A DNA stretch of 64,000 bases from Melampsora larici-populina 98AG31 (lineage: Eukaryota > Basidiomycota > Pucciniomycetes > Pucciniales > Melampsoraceae), in assembly GCF_000204055.1 (NCBI RefSeq), contig NW_006768773.1:1518184-1582183 (forward strand). The letters are read 5' to 3'. Shown piece by piece: positions 10,053-20,829 of this stretch (position 1 is its first letter; each line of letters starts with the position of its first letter). Both the position numbers and the translations under genes were made by a program. The notes under the pieces were generated by a model, which searched no databases, was not told the DNA's origin, and saw only the letters and a list, made by a program, of their open reading frames with translations.

Positions 10053-10775
10053 CTGCTGGTCTCTGGCTTTGGAATATCTTGAGTTTGTCCATAAAGCACA
10101 AATATCTAGCTCAGTATGATGGAATTGCATGCACTGGTTTATGGGACTTCTATCAAGCTGTGAGTGGAATACATATGTGCTTTACTTGTAAAATAAAAAG
10201 CAAATGTGATTGAGTGGTATAATGCTGCCTGATCCATCCTATCATAGAGGGGTCTCAAGCTGGATGCTCACATCTATTTCTAATTCTTATTTACAGTAAA
10301 TAATGCTCCAGGCCTTGCTGTATTAAACTTAGGGTCTTATGTGTTGTCTTCCCAACAAACCTAATCTACCACAGTGAGAAGATCCCCCTTACAAGATTGC
10401 CTCCTACTCTGTGTGGTGTGGGGGAGGCCAGCTGTAGTAAATCTGGAGAGATTACTTATTCTTGCCAGGATTTACTACCACTGGGGGCGAGAGTAGGTCT
10501 GAGGAGGAATTGAATCCTCAACCCCAAGACTCACAGGGGGCAAGCCGTGAGCCTGAGGAGACAGGAACCACCCCCTACTTGGTCTTTGTGAGTCCTGCAA
10601 TCAATAGGACCCGCTAGGACTAGACCCCCAAACTTCCTTCGCTTACTTGTTATAAAGGATCATCTGGTCTGGTATAAATTCCAATTATACGTGACAGTAT
10701 ACCACACTTTCTGTACCTACTCCATTGAACTCTAAATTTAGAGTTTGAGATCTTCTCTTGTTGAGTCTGGGTACG
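10053..10775. other. Spacer, no gene recognised
   Basis: No significant open frame. The stretch 10380-10620 is richer in G and C than its surroundings (CTACTCTGTGTGGTGTGGGG, GACTCACAGGGGGCAAGCC) and may be part of an unrecognised repeat. Confidence 0.35.
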
Positions 10776-10988
10776 GGCACCGCCAGCATAGATGCCTCGG
10801 ATTGGGATATCCAAGGTATTGTCGGATGCAAATCCTCCAACAGATCTTATCTGAGGTTTCTGTCCGAGGTATCATTATGCGCACAAAATTACCTCAGATC
10901 AAAACCTCGGATAGCTTCTGTCCAAGGTTTCAGATCTGAGAACGCCTCGGATTTCCCAATCCGAGGTTAATATGCTGGCAGTGGGGGG
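10776..10988. mobile_element. Palindromic MITE rich in CCTCGGAT
   Basis: The left arm CACCGCCAGCATAGATGCCT CGGATTGGGATATCCAAGG (10779-10816) matches the reverse complement of the right arm (10945-10986, CACTGCCAGCATATTAACCT and onward) over about 40 bp. The interior repeats CCTCGGAT, GAGGTTTCTGTCC and ACCTCAGATC several times in both orientations. A second copy begins the window (1-82). No coding capacity and no clear target duplication. Confidence 0.75.
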
Positions 10989-11183
10989 GCTCAGTCACAT
11001 CCAGAAGGGTTGTCTTTGGTTCACTGAGTTTCTTTCTGTCATTCATCTTCACCGGATCTACAGAGCAAAGCTTGCTTCCTTCGGTTGTTTGATCTACTAC
11101 CCCTTAATAGCTGAAGTGTTAGGACTTTTACCCAGGAAACATGGAAATCTCTGGTAAACAGGTAAAGTTACTAAGCCTTGTCA

Positions 11184-12407
11184 TCATTCTTCAATCCTTA
11201 GTACTTCCAGTAGTCTCACTGTCTCTTTCAATTCCCTCATTTTGAACTTCTGTAAATAAATCTTGTACGCTTCTGATTTCCACCTTCCTGCTTCCTTAAT
11301 TTCTTCCCTTGTCACCCCTAAATCCCACCTTAACAAAGCTCCACCAATACAAAATGAGTGGCCATACAGGAGTTGTTTGTTTGCCGGGAGGTTTGCATTC
11401 CAGATCCCTCTCAGCGTTGAGATCACCGCGCTCCTCTTATATTCCAACACCCCGTCTCCATTTCTCCAGGAGAAGATTGGTTTGTCCCCGTATCTTGGTC
11501 TGAATGAATTTAGTAAACATAGAATCCTGAATGCATCTAACCTGGATTTTTGTTTTCTAATTTGGATGTATTGGACTTCCCCGGGTTGTGCAGTCTTTGC
11601 GCCATGTATGGCTATTTTAGCGTATGACCAGTCGACCACCCATTCTAGGTCTCTGCATTGAGGCACCCTGCTCCGATCGCCGTCTGACACCAGCTCTCCC
11701 AAGCAGCAAGTGCCCCAAAATGCAACCAAAGCAATTTCTAAGAGTACTAATTTGTGTTTGACTGTTACCAATGGATTGTCGACCAGTACTTTTAAGTCTG
11801 AAATCAGCACTGGGGGCCTCAGTTTTTCAACTTCCTTCGCTCTAATCTCCACCATCCTCGAGGCCTTTGGAAGGCCTTTTATTGCTACATCTTTGTTGCT
11901 TGGCAACTTCTTTTGGTGGAAGAGATGCCATGCTCTGATCCCCGCTATGTACGCGTTTAGCGTTGACAATTTCACGGACTCATTGTTTCTTGCCAATTTG
12001 TTGCCTTTCTTTGATGCCCAGACCATGAAATGGAGGAGAGTGTTTGGTTTTATGGGAAGGAGGGAGAATTTGGGTACGCCTTTGACTTCTGCAAACCTCA
12101 AGAGTTCTACAATCCCTGAGTTATAGTGTTTGAGCGTGCCATCCATCTATGCGCCTTGCAAGAAATGTTTCTGCACCTCATTAGAGTCCAAACAATCTAC
12201 ACCAAGGGCATATTTCTTAAATGAGCTGAAAGGCTTGGTGAGCTTTTTCAGGTCTTTGTCTGTCTTTGTCGTGGAGTTAGTCCCTGGGGTTTTCAAGCAG
12301 GACGTAGGTTTTTTCTTTGTCATTTTTGAGTAGGAAAGGGCTCTTAGGCAGGGTTTGATAGAGAAGAGGGATGAAGGTTTGCACAACCGCAATATAGAAT
12401 TCAACAA
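11184..12407 (-). pseudogene. Tyrosine recombinase of the DIRS-like element
   Basis: An open stretch of 320 codons (12146-11184) with a further in-frame 86 codons upstream, separated by a TAG at 12147-12149. The fold is recognised from AFWGTC-LGELV (box A), LLYGHSF (box B), AGRWKSEAY and the terminal Tyr in YKIYLQKF. Two key residues are missing: box A normally has Arg before LGEL but here has Cys (TGC, 11703-11705), and the HxxR motif reads HSFC with Cys (TGT, 11349-11351) instead of Arg. Each fits CGY to TGY change. The recombinase should therefore be unable to activate the scissile phosphate. In life it would integrate a circular DNA copy of the element without target duplication. Confidence 0.85.
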
Positions 12408-12565
12408 ATTAAGTTATAGATTGAGATACAACCTGCTTGGAAAGGAACGAGACTTGGGGTTTTAGCAACTTCTATTGGTGGGGTGACTTGAGACAGGAAA
12501 GGTTTCAGATCAATTGGCATCTCTACTAATACTTCTCTCCACCGTTGGAGGCCATCTGCCTTTCC

Positions 12566-14279
12566 TCAAGAAAGTCCGTCAGCGGCATTGTTCTTTGATG
12601 TGACCCTCTTCTCTTTGATGTTACAGCCTAAAATCAACAGGAGATGTTGAATCTCTTTCCACTCACCGTTCACTCGTCTATCTTTACACTTCCTTTTCCA
12701 AATTGTATGTTCTGTTGTGGTATTATCCGTTTCTACCCAAAATGACCTACCTCTAACATTCATCACTTTGCTTAACACCAGTAAACCCAATTGCACAGCT
12801 ATGGTTTCCGCCCAAGCAATTGATTGTTTTTCTTCTTGCAGTGCTAGGACTTTCCAGTCATCTGAGAATTTGAAACATGCCCAGTATTGGCTGACAAGAA
12901 TTCCTACCCTGTTTCCCAAATTGTTGCCCATTCCCGATCGGGGGAGGTGAAACTGGTCAGAGTGTATTCCAATTGGGCTCAGTAGGTGGAAACTCACCCA
13001 AACAAGGATGAGGCATCGCCCACCCATCCTACATATTCCGTTGGGGGGTCTTTTACCAGGTGTAGGCATTTGAAATTCCTTAAGCAGAAGCTCCATTCTC
13101 TCAGGTCTTCTTTGACATCTTCTGGGGTTTCTCTCAATGCTTGTTTCTTCTTCCAGCTTTTGAGCCATCGGTAGAATGACCGAACGTAGGCCGCCATGTG
13201 TAGAATGAGGTTGGTTGTGTGACAAAGCCTTCCCACTAGTACGTCCACTTGCTCGTATTTCCACTTCTTTCCTGGCTCCAAGAACTCATCTACCTGTTCT
13301 CTTTGTTGTTTTGGCTTGTCTTCTGGGAGTCTGACCGTGTGTTGTTCTCCATCCCATACAAAACCCAAATACCCTTGAGTGTTTTCAAATTCTTGGTTCT
13401 TTTCTGGGTTTGTTTTCACTCTCATTTCGTCGCTCACTTCTCGATGTCCTTCAATAGGGTTGTACATTCTGGTCATTTTAACAGGAGGTTATTGTCTACC
13501 CACCTAAAAATTCTGGGTAAGTTCAGGATTTTCTTCACTACCTCCTCCCACACCTCTGCTGGGCCTCCAAAAACCCCACAGCTTGCCACTCCCCCGAAAC
13601 CCACCACCAGGTCCAACCACACCCTTCTGTAGAATTCTAGAATGCACAAGAAACATCTCTGACTTGGATGGACCCATAGTTGTCTGTAGGCTTTGGCCCA
13701 GTCTACTAGGGCCATAAGCCAAACTCCCGGGTTATTCTTGAAGAAAGTTGCTACGACTTTGAAGTTGTCCCAGCCTGTCTCGTAGTTGTGTTTATCAACA
13801 AACAAATTTACTGAGGGCATGGAAGGGTTGTCCTCTGGGTGCAATAAATTGTTTATTAGGCATACCAAACCGTCTCCATTGATGGTACTACCCATTGGGT
13901 TTGAGCGAAAGAAGCCTAGGTGTTGATATGCCTCCTTGTGGGTAAAAGGACTGAGGATTCTGCCAATACTATGTTCTTTTGCTAAAGTTTGTTCCATATT
14001 ATCTCTGACTAGAATGCCCAAGGAGTGGTTTTCTGGCGTGTACCAACGGCGGCCCTCAAGCAAGTGTTGTGGAATTCCTAGGAAGAAACCACCTCAAAAT
14101 CCCTCTACAATATAAGGGATCTCGTTCGTTAGGCCTACCTCATCCATCAATGAGACCCACTTGTCTATATTCATATTGCATTGGACTGGAGCTGGCCAAA
14201 CCGTCTTGACTTCTTCATTATACAGCTTACATTTATGAAGTGGGAGGATCTTTTTTGCTTCTGCGTCTTCATCTGACAA
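12566..14279 (-). pseudogene. Reverse transcriptase / RNase H of the DIRS-like element
   Basis: Start region reads MSDEDAEAKKILPLHKC, then VEGF, a TGA stop (14094-14096), GGFFLGIPQHLLEGRRW, and RT blocks with SNPMGSTINGDGLVCLI, VNLFVDKHNYETGWDNF, and the catalytic box as RWVDNNLLLK, where the second Asp of the usual xxDD is Asn (13491-13493). A frameshift near 13473 leads into ENTQGYLGFVWDGEQHTV; another near 12990 leads into RNase H (SDQFHLP, WAETIAVQLGLLVLS, FWVETDNTTTEHTIW, KNNAADGLS) ending in a TGA (12566-12568) where SRG is expected. Beyond it GKADGLQRWREVLVEMPI continues in frame. The enzyme would have copied the element RNA into DNA. Confidence 0.85.
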
Positions 14280-14704
14280 TGACTCTGGTGAGTCATTTTC
14301 TGAGTTTCCCTCTTGGGTGTCTTCCTCCTCATCTTGTGAGGTGAACTTTGGGTTGTTCTTTCGTCTGGCCAGACTCTCTATCCCAGCCAGTCACTTTGGG
14401 GTCGTGTCTGAACTCCCTTGGGTAGCATGCTTCTCCTTCAGACGTCTGTCTGGAGGTCAGAGACTTACGAACAGGGTGCCTATTCCACTAAATGCATTTT
14501 GTGGTCATGGGATGATTTAGAAAGGCAAACAAGTTCATTTATTTCGCGTCCATTTCGCGTCCATTTCTCAAACAGAGTGGTTACAACAGAGGAAATATCC
14601 GGTCAGTTGGTACTTCCTCCATTCCTACTTCCTCTACCTTGCCCTCTCCCTCCCCTGTAGTTGCCGTTTGTTTGCCTGCTCCCAGGGCTTGGGCCTTGGG
14701 CCAG

Positions 14705-15907
14705 CTAGCTTTGGTTTGAAGTACCAGCTTGGGGAGCATAGGTTGTTGGTTGAAATGGTTGGGGGACATAGGGAACATTTGTTGACTTGAATTGTAGGTT
14801 AAAGTTTTCTTTCTGTTGGGCGTAATCTCTCCCCCTGTTTCCTCCTCTTTGCCTCTTGAAAACACTAGTACCTTGACCTTCCCCTCCATTTCCTTCCCCT
14901 CTCCAGTACCAGTCTGATTTTGGTTTTGGATGTTCGGAAGGTTGGCCTGTCTTGAAATTGTAACCAAATTTGGGTAGTCCAGGGGCGTACGGGTTTTCTT
15001 CATACATCAAGTCACCAGCACCTTCCGCTTCCCATCTTGCTGCCATAACCGCCTCTTCTTGCAAACCTTCAGGTAAGACTACTTTTTCCGCCTTCTTTCC
15101 CTTCTTTTCTTTCTCCTTCTTGTCACAGATTACACCTGAGCGGTTTCTGAAAATTACACTTCTGATTGCCAGGTGATAATGTAGGCCTACCATCCAGCAT
15201 TTGTGTTTTATCATTAAATTGCTTACAATTTCCTTATGTTCTGTGATGTACTTTGCATAGGCGATGTGGCGGTAGAGTTCTTTGGCATATCTAGCCTCTA
15301 AATTGCATGCTAGAATGAATTCTCCATATGACATCCTTTGCTCTAAATCTACTTCGGAAGTCTCAAACCAATGACCCTTGCTTTTCTTCAATCTTTCTGG
15401 CCCCGCCGTGTGGTGAGCTTCAATGTACAATTGTTTGAAGACCAACAGAGGTATGTATTGATTCATTTTCTTGAAAGCTTTCTGCCATCTCTCTGGCAGG
15501 TTAGGAAGGTCAAACGCTGACACCTTCTTTCTTGTGAAGGTGAGGCCTGAGTCTGTGTCTGAGCTATCACTACTAGATGAGCTTGACGAGTTGTCTGACA
15601 AATCTGAATCCGAGGAGGGGGAAGAAGAGGACTCTCCAGAAGACAATGATGTCAAAGGGTTCTCATCACTTGACCTGGAGTCTGAGGAACTTGGGGGTGA
15701 GGAACTCAAATTGCTAGACAATGAAGAAGGTAAGGGTGATTTCTGAATCTTTTGTCTTTTCTTTGACTTGCCTGAGGATTTGGACTTCTTTTTCTCTTTT
15801 CCTCTCCCTTTCCCCAATCTAGCCTCTCTCTTTTTCTTGCGGCCTTTTGCTTTCTCCTCTTTTACCAATGTCTCTTTGACTAGAGTCTGAGCTAGCTTGC
15901 CCCTCAA
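14705..15907 (-). CDS. Gag-like protein of the DIRS-like element
   Basis: A 400-residue open frame. The N-terminus is very basic (KAKGRKKKREARLGKGRGKE), followed by a long Ser/Asp-rich acidic tract (about residues 60-125), then a globular helical domain (about 130-270: LPNLPERWQKAFKKMNQYIP, WFETSEVDLEQRMSYGEF, ARYAKELYRHIAYAKYI) and a Gly/Arg/Gln-rich tail. This layout is that of DIRS ORF1/Gag proteins, which coat the RNA. No zinc knuckle is seen. The frame is open over its whole length, unlike the enzymes downstream. Start at 15907 is the first Met-like codon of the frame; upstream coding is possible. Confidence 0.6.
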   Translation of the reverse strand: MRGKLAQTLVKETLVKEEKAKGRKKKREARLGKGRGKEKKKSKSSGKSKKRQKIQKSPLPSSLSSNLSSSPPSSSDSRSSDENPLTSLSSGESSSSPSSDSDLSDNSSSSSSSDSSDTDSGLTFTRKKVSAFDLPNLPERWQKAFKKMNQYIPLLVFKQLYIEAHHTAGPERLKKSKGHWFETSEVDLEQRMSYGEFILACNLEARYAKELYRHIAYAKYITEHKEIVSNLMIKHKCWMVGLHYHLAIRSVIFRNRSGVICDKKEKEKKGKKAEKVVLPEGLQEEAVMAARWEAEGAGDLMYEENPYAPGLPKFGYNFKTGQPSEHPKPKSDWYWRGEGNGGEGQGTSVFKRQRGGNRGRDYAQQKENFNLQFKSTNVPYVPQPFQPTTYAPQAGTSNQS

Positions 15908-17787
15908 ACGCTTTACAGTCTCCAGGTCTTCATATGTAGTATTTAAAGCTCAACAAGAGCTTTACAACACCTAAGAAGGGATAATCGACTACGTGTAATA
16001 TAGTAGAAGTTGCCTAAAGACTGCCTTCTTCAAAGAAACCAGCACAAGGGCACTTGCTGACCACTTTGTGATAACAGAGAAAAAGATAAAGCACCAGAGA
16101 AATAAAGCAATACTGTTGTGTAGTATTATTCCCAGTTTTTAAGCGCAAAAAGTCACACACCATGTTATTACTAGCAATACTGTTGTAAGTATTATTCCCA
16201 ATTTGACTTGTAGTCGTTAACACACGTAAATAAATTTCTCCTTGCTTTGAAGGGGCGGATTTAAGTGATCTTCGTACAAATATAGTAAATAAATGATGAT
16301 TTATAACACTACGACAAAGGTATAAGATACAAAAAAGGGTGCTACAATCCTAAAATTGTCAAGGAGTACTTATATCCACATGTAACAACCTCTACAACAG
16401 TCAACAGCCTCAAAAACCAATCAAATCCGCCTAAATAACCCTAAAAACCATGTAATGACGCAATGTAATGATCTTGTTACTAATGTATGATGTAATTTTC
16501 ACAGCCAAAAGTGATCAATGACGCAATGATGTAATGTACAGCACTTCTTAAGATGAATACAGGTGATTTTTTCCTTGTAAACTAGCTGAAACCCAATTTT
16601 TGAGATTACAAATTTTTTCAGATGTGCTCCAATTTTGATCTACTATAGTGCATCTTGTAGCCCTCGTGATACGGATCAATTATGACACCCATATGACCTA
16701 CTTCTGATGAGTGATGAGTAAGTTATTGAGTTGTGAAGTTAAGGTTTTTTGGTGTTACATGCTGACTTGTGACTGTAAATTCAAGATTCACACCAATTTC
16801 TCATTTGCCTTATAACTTTTTACATAAACCTCTGTTACTAATGATTTAAAGGTTGTACATTATGTAATCCACTCGTCTGCGTTGAATGAGCTATCTACCA
16901 ACTTTATTTGACGTCATTTGACATATGTAATTAGCTGAAAACCTTCATTTTCCACGAAATTCACCCATTTTCTTCACTTTTCACAGCTGCTACTCTCTTT
17001 TTCTTGCTCATGTAATATGACATCACCTTCTATAACCTTAAAAATCCTGGAAAATCCTCTTGGCAACCTTAATTTCCACTACTACCACCATTACATATGT
17101 AAACTACATGCATAACCCTTGTTTACCAACTTCGAAAAAGTACCTTTCTGCTAATAACTTCTGTTTTCCCTTATCAGCCTTGAAGATTAAAATTGTTACT
17201 GTATAATAAACTGTTGTTCTTTCATATTCTAACCTTTAAAAACCCATAACTTAATTATAAATATGCTAAAAACCATTTTCCAACCTTTACACCTATATTT
17301 TCAAATTTTTCTTATCTTTTCTTTTTCTCTCTTTTTGTAATAACTTTGTAAGTAAACTATGTTGATCTTAAGAATAATTTTGAAATGATATGACATAATA
17401 TTGAGCCAATAAGTATGCATAAGCCTCTAAGAGCTTCAATTGATCTGAAAACCTGAATTTTGAATTTCCTATCACATTGGAGTTTTTCTAATAACTTGGT
17501 AAAGTAAAGATGATTAATTTTCTTGCTTGATATCATAAATAGATCACCACACCGTGCGGATGGCGTCTGCTAGCCGGTCTAGGATGGTTCTGCTATCCTC
17601 CTCCATTGCTGAAGGTGGCAGTGTGGTTTTTGCGGGGGCTGTCTTGTTTGATTTAGGGACTGGAGTTAAAGGGAGTGACAGGGCGTGGAGTGTTAGCAAA
17701 GTTGGGTTTCTAGTGATCTTTTTCTGTCTTCATTGAGTATGCAAAACGTATGGGGGGCTTCAACTACTGAGAGGATCTTAAAAGAGG
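15908..17787. other. AT-rich spacer; small tandem duplication, gene fragment
   Basis: AGCAATACTGTTGT and GTATTATTCCCA are repeated at about 16108-16140 and 16173-16205 and may belong to the 5-prime terminal repeat of the DIRS-like element. 16440-16540 holds several TGACGCAATG/TGTAATG motifs. On the minus strand, 17565-17640 reads MEEDSRTILDRLADAIRT, a plausible start or fragment of a protein, with no continuation I could follow. Otherwise empty. Confidence 0.35.
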
Positions 17788-19106
17788 CAATAGTTGAAGC
17801 GCTCCGCTGCGCCCCGCTTTCAGGCGATTTTTTTGCGGCGGAACGTTGTTCCGCTACATGAGGGGACGCTCTCGCCCCGCTCCAAGTTGAGACCCGCTAC
17901 CTAAGTGGCGCGGCGGCGCGGGTGTTGGACCCGCTCTCGCCCCGCATCCTGCTTTTCAAAGCCAAGCGAGCGAGGCGAGGCAATAAGTACATAAATTCAC
18001 ATTTTTTTAATATTGACAAAGAAAGCAATATGTACATAATACAATGAAAAATGAAGGATAACAAGGAGTGACTTAAAGGAGATCAGAAAAGATGTAACAA
18101 AGCATAAATCTGACCAAGTCAATGGTTTATCGTTGAGTTTGTTTGTAGGAGTTGAGAAACAAGATGATCAATGAATTGGATCAAGAGATGAAAAGATCGA
18201 TCGAGGTTGAGAATATCAGGTGGAAACTGACTACAACAAGCTGTCATGTTATGATTTTTGGTGTTTAAAAGTTGAGTATTGATCGACTTGTTCTAGTGAA
18301 TTGTTAGATCTTAAAGCCTCAAGGAATGCTTTCGATTGGTGGTGGAATAGGTTTTGATATGATCCATCGATGTGATGTTGATTCAATGTCAAGATGATGA
18401 TTTTGGATTGCATGGACGTCAACAGTCTTGGTAATCTTGACTCGATTGATAGAACAGCCACAAGGGAAAGTTGTCAATGATAAACTAATCTACATCGCTT
18501 TAAATGATGGTTTGTTGATTGGGTTGAGGTTCAAGAACGGAAGCAAGAAAATCTCAAGGTGAAACGAAGTGAGTTTGAATCACAATCTGATCGGATTAAA
18601 TAATCAATTTGATTTCCAAAACTCCAATGGATGGGTTGGTATATTGTTGTAAGAATGATTTCTAAAACAAAAATAAAAAAGGTACATATCTGCTCATCTC
18701 TCAAAGCGTGAGCTGATAAGGCTATTAACTTCAAACAAAACAAGCAATATAGAAATGAAATCAAATGAACAAATATTTAAACACATCATAACTTGAGAGA
18801 ACTGTTTAGTTCCTATGACATCAGTTCAGCGCCAAACGTTCATCTGAGAGTGATGTCAACCGTTCAAATCTGGCCTCATCTGGCCTCATCTGACCAACCC
18901 GCTACATGCCGCTCTGAGCGAGGGCTGCAGGGCGCAAATTCAGATCGCCCCGTCAATTTGACGATCCGCTACAACCCCAGTCTTAGGGGTAGAGCGGTGG
19001 CGGGACGATCTGACCCGCTACAAAAAGAATCACTGAGCGGTGGCGGAGCGAGCCGCCCCGCCACCACCCCGCCACCGCTTTTTGCAGCGGATTGCTTCAG
19101 GCGTTG
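17788..19106. mobile_element. hAT-like non-autonomous element (1.3 kb)
   Basis: Ends CAATAGTTGAAGC and, reversed, CAACGCCTGAAGC, followed on both sides by TCCGCTGC. AAAGAGG flanks both ends directly (17781-17787, 19107-19113); a 7-8 bp target duplication is the hAT signature. Just inside each end are GC-rich zones (17800-17960, 18890-19090) packed with CCGCTAC, CCCGCTC and CCGCCACC motifs, resembling the subterminal repeats that hAT transposases bind. The middle is AT-rich with no convincing gene. A hAT transposase is not encoded. Confidence 0.6.
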
Positions 19107-19297
19107 AAAGAGGTCTTATGATGGGTCTCCTCTATAATGGTAAAGTTATTTCCTATATTAAGGTCTTTTTCCAGGATTTGTTTGAATCTTTGCTTTGCTA
19201 AATGCTATATTGTTTCTTTCGACCTTGCAGGGTCGTGTGTTATCAGCTACAACAGTGATCAACTGGAGCTACTTCATCTACAACATCAGTCTCCTAA

Positions 19298-20113
19298 CAC
19301 TACACCAAATGTCATCTTTACCGGGCGGTAAGGAAAACTGCTGACATAGAAAAGTCCTGAGGCAACAGGAAGAGAGCTAAAAATCTGAAAAAATATGCAC
19401 CTTGTTCCTAGATGTTGGGGCGTCATGATGAGTATTTTTTTGTACTTTACACGCAGATATTGGTTTATGTACTAACAATAAACGCTGAAAATCATCAAAA
19501 ACTCACATGTAACAATACCTGAAATTTGGGTCATGAGTATGAAGACAATATTTTGTGGTCTAAAAACTTCAATAACTTTTGCAATTCTGCACCAAATAAC
19601 TCGATTTTTGGTTCATTCAAAAGCTGAACTATTCTCCTTCACACTTCATAATGTTAGTAAGGTGCTATCTAGTCATTTAAACACTCTACATATGTTCAAA
19701 CAGTTCTGCGTGAATTGCTCTGTAGGATCTTTTTTAGACCAGCTACAGATGTGATGTCTCAATGAAAAATGTAGAGGAAAGGCTCACCTTTTTAATGCAC
19801 TTCAAATCGAGTGATTTGATTCAGACCTGCAAAAGTTATTGATGTTTGAAGATTCCAAAATCCTGTCTTCAAAGTCAAGGGCCAAATTTCAGGTATTGTT
19901 ACAGGTGGGTTTTTGATGATTCTCAGCCTTTATTGTTAGTACATTAACCAATATTTGTGTGTAAAATACAAAAAAATACTCGTCATGATGCCCCAACATC
20001 TAGGAACAAGGTGCATATTTTTTCAGATTTTTAGCTCTCTTCCTGTTGCCTCAGGACTTTTCTATGTCAGTAGTTTTCTTTATCGCCCGGTAAAGATGAC
20101 ATTTTGTGTAGTG
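19298..20113. mobile_element. CACTA-type MITE (816 bp)
   Basis: Begins CACTACACCAAATGTCATCT and ends with the reverse complement of CACTACACAAAATGTCATCT, flanked by the 3 bp duplication TAA (19295-19297, 20114-20116). The inverted repeats continue inward for about 250-300 bp with good identity (TTTACCGGGCG, GACATAGAAAAGTCCTGAGG, GCACCTTGTTCCTAGATGTT). CACTA termini and a 3 bp duplication identify the superfamily. No open frame, hence non-autonomous. Confidence 0.8.
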
Positions 20114-20388
20114 TAATGAGGCCATTGGCTCCTTGGGAAGGGCCTTAGGTACTGGTTATTCAAGCTTCACCAGAGGGACTCTGGAGCGATGTCTGAAATA
20201 TCCTTTGTAATTTGGAATAGAGGGATTGGGCTGGGGACTAGTTTTGGGTGTGCAAGAAGGTGTGCGGGGGGTGGACAATGGGAACTGGGAATAAACAAAG
20301 GTTAAGCCTTACCAAAGTTCTTCTCTATCAACCCTGCCAGGTGGTCTGCATTCAGGTCCACACTTTTGTCTTCCAATCCTGATGCTGA

Positions 20389-20829
20389 TCATGGTTTCTT
20401 CTTCTCTTTCCCCTTCTTCCCTCTCTTTGACTTCCTTTTCTTCTTCTTCCCTTTCCACTTCTCTCCCTTCTCATCACTTCCCTGATTGTTCAATGATCCA
20501 CTCTCCTTGTCTAGACTCTCAAAATCTGCAATGAAATTTTTCTCGTTCTTTCCTTCTTCTTGCAAGATCAATTGACTTGCCTTGTTTGACTCCAAAGTAG
20601 AAGTGGTGATGGTGAATCTTGGAACAGGGGGGTTCAGGGTGTTGTTGCTTGGAGGTTGTGATCCTACCTGGGGCAATCTCGGTTCCGCTCTTTTCATCCT
20701 CTCCTTGGCTTGAGCTTTGGCTTTCAGGAACTGAGCTAACTTGGCTTCTTCTGCTAATTTTGCTGCTTGGATCATTGGGTGATCTTGGTATTTGTGTAAA
20801 AATGATTTTGTAGCTAGCTGCCTCCACAT
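20389..20829 (-). pseudogene. Lys-rich protein fragment, possibly Gag-like
   Basis: An open frame of 146 codons: MWRQLATKSFLHKYQDHPMI, an Ala/Lys-rich helix, a Pro/Asn-rich stretch and a tail of alternating Lys/Gly/Arg (KGKKKKRKSKRGKKGKEKKK). It stops at TGA (20389-20391), but the same frame continues as SASGLEDKSVDLNADHLAGL to an apparent donor site (near 20308), so the stop may be a mutated CGA. Composition resembles Gag N-termini such as that of the nearby DIRS-like element. No catalytic motif. Function unknown. Confidence 0.35.

Larger units (their letters stand above)
11184..15907 (-). mobile_element. DIRS-like tyrosine-recombinase retrotransposon, degenerate
   Basis: Read on the minus strand the order is a gag-like gene (15907-14705), reverse transcriptase and RNase H (14279-12566, broken), then a tyrosine recombinase (12407-11184). 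RT plus a tyrosine recombinase instead of a DDE integrase is diagnostic of DIRS/Ngaro-type elements. Terminal repeats were not located with certainty. All enzymatic genes carry stops or active-site losses, so the copy is dead. Confidence 0.85.

Noticed and set aside
10480..10540. Possible tRNA-like B box (GATTCAATTC on the minus strand)
   Set aside because: It has an extra base against the consensus, no A box and no cloverleaf could be drawn.
11263..12126. Plus-strand frames opposite the tyrosine recombinase
   Set aside because: Antisense shadows; the minus strand carries clear recombinase motifs.
13473..13476. Programmed frameshift in the DIRS RT region
   Set aside because: It falls right after the RT active site, with another frameshift and several stops nearby, so decay is the simpler reading.
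17554..17736. Plus-strand 60-codon frame as a membrane protein gene
   Set aside because: No support beyond being open; the opposite strand (MEEDSRTILDRL) looks more protein-like.
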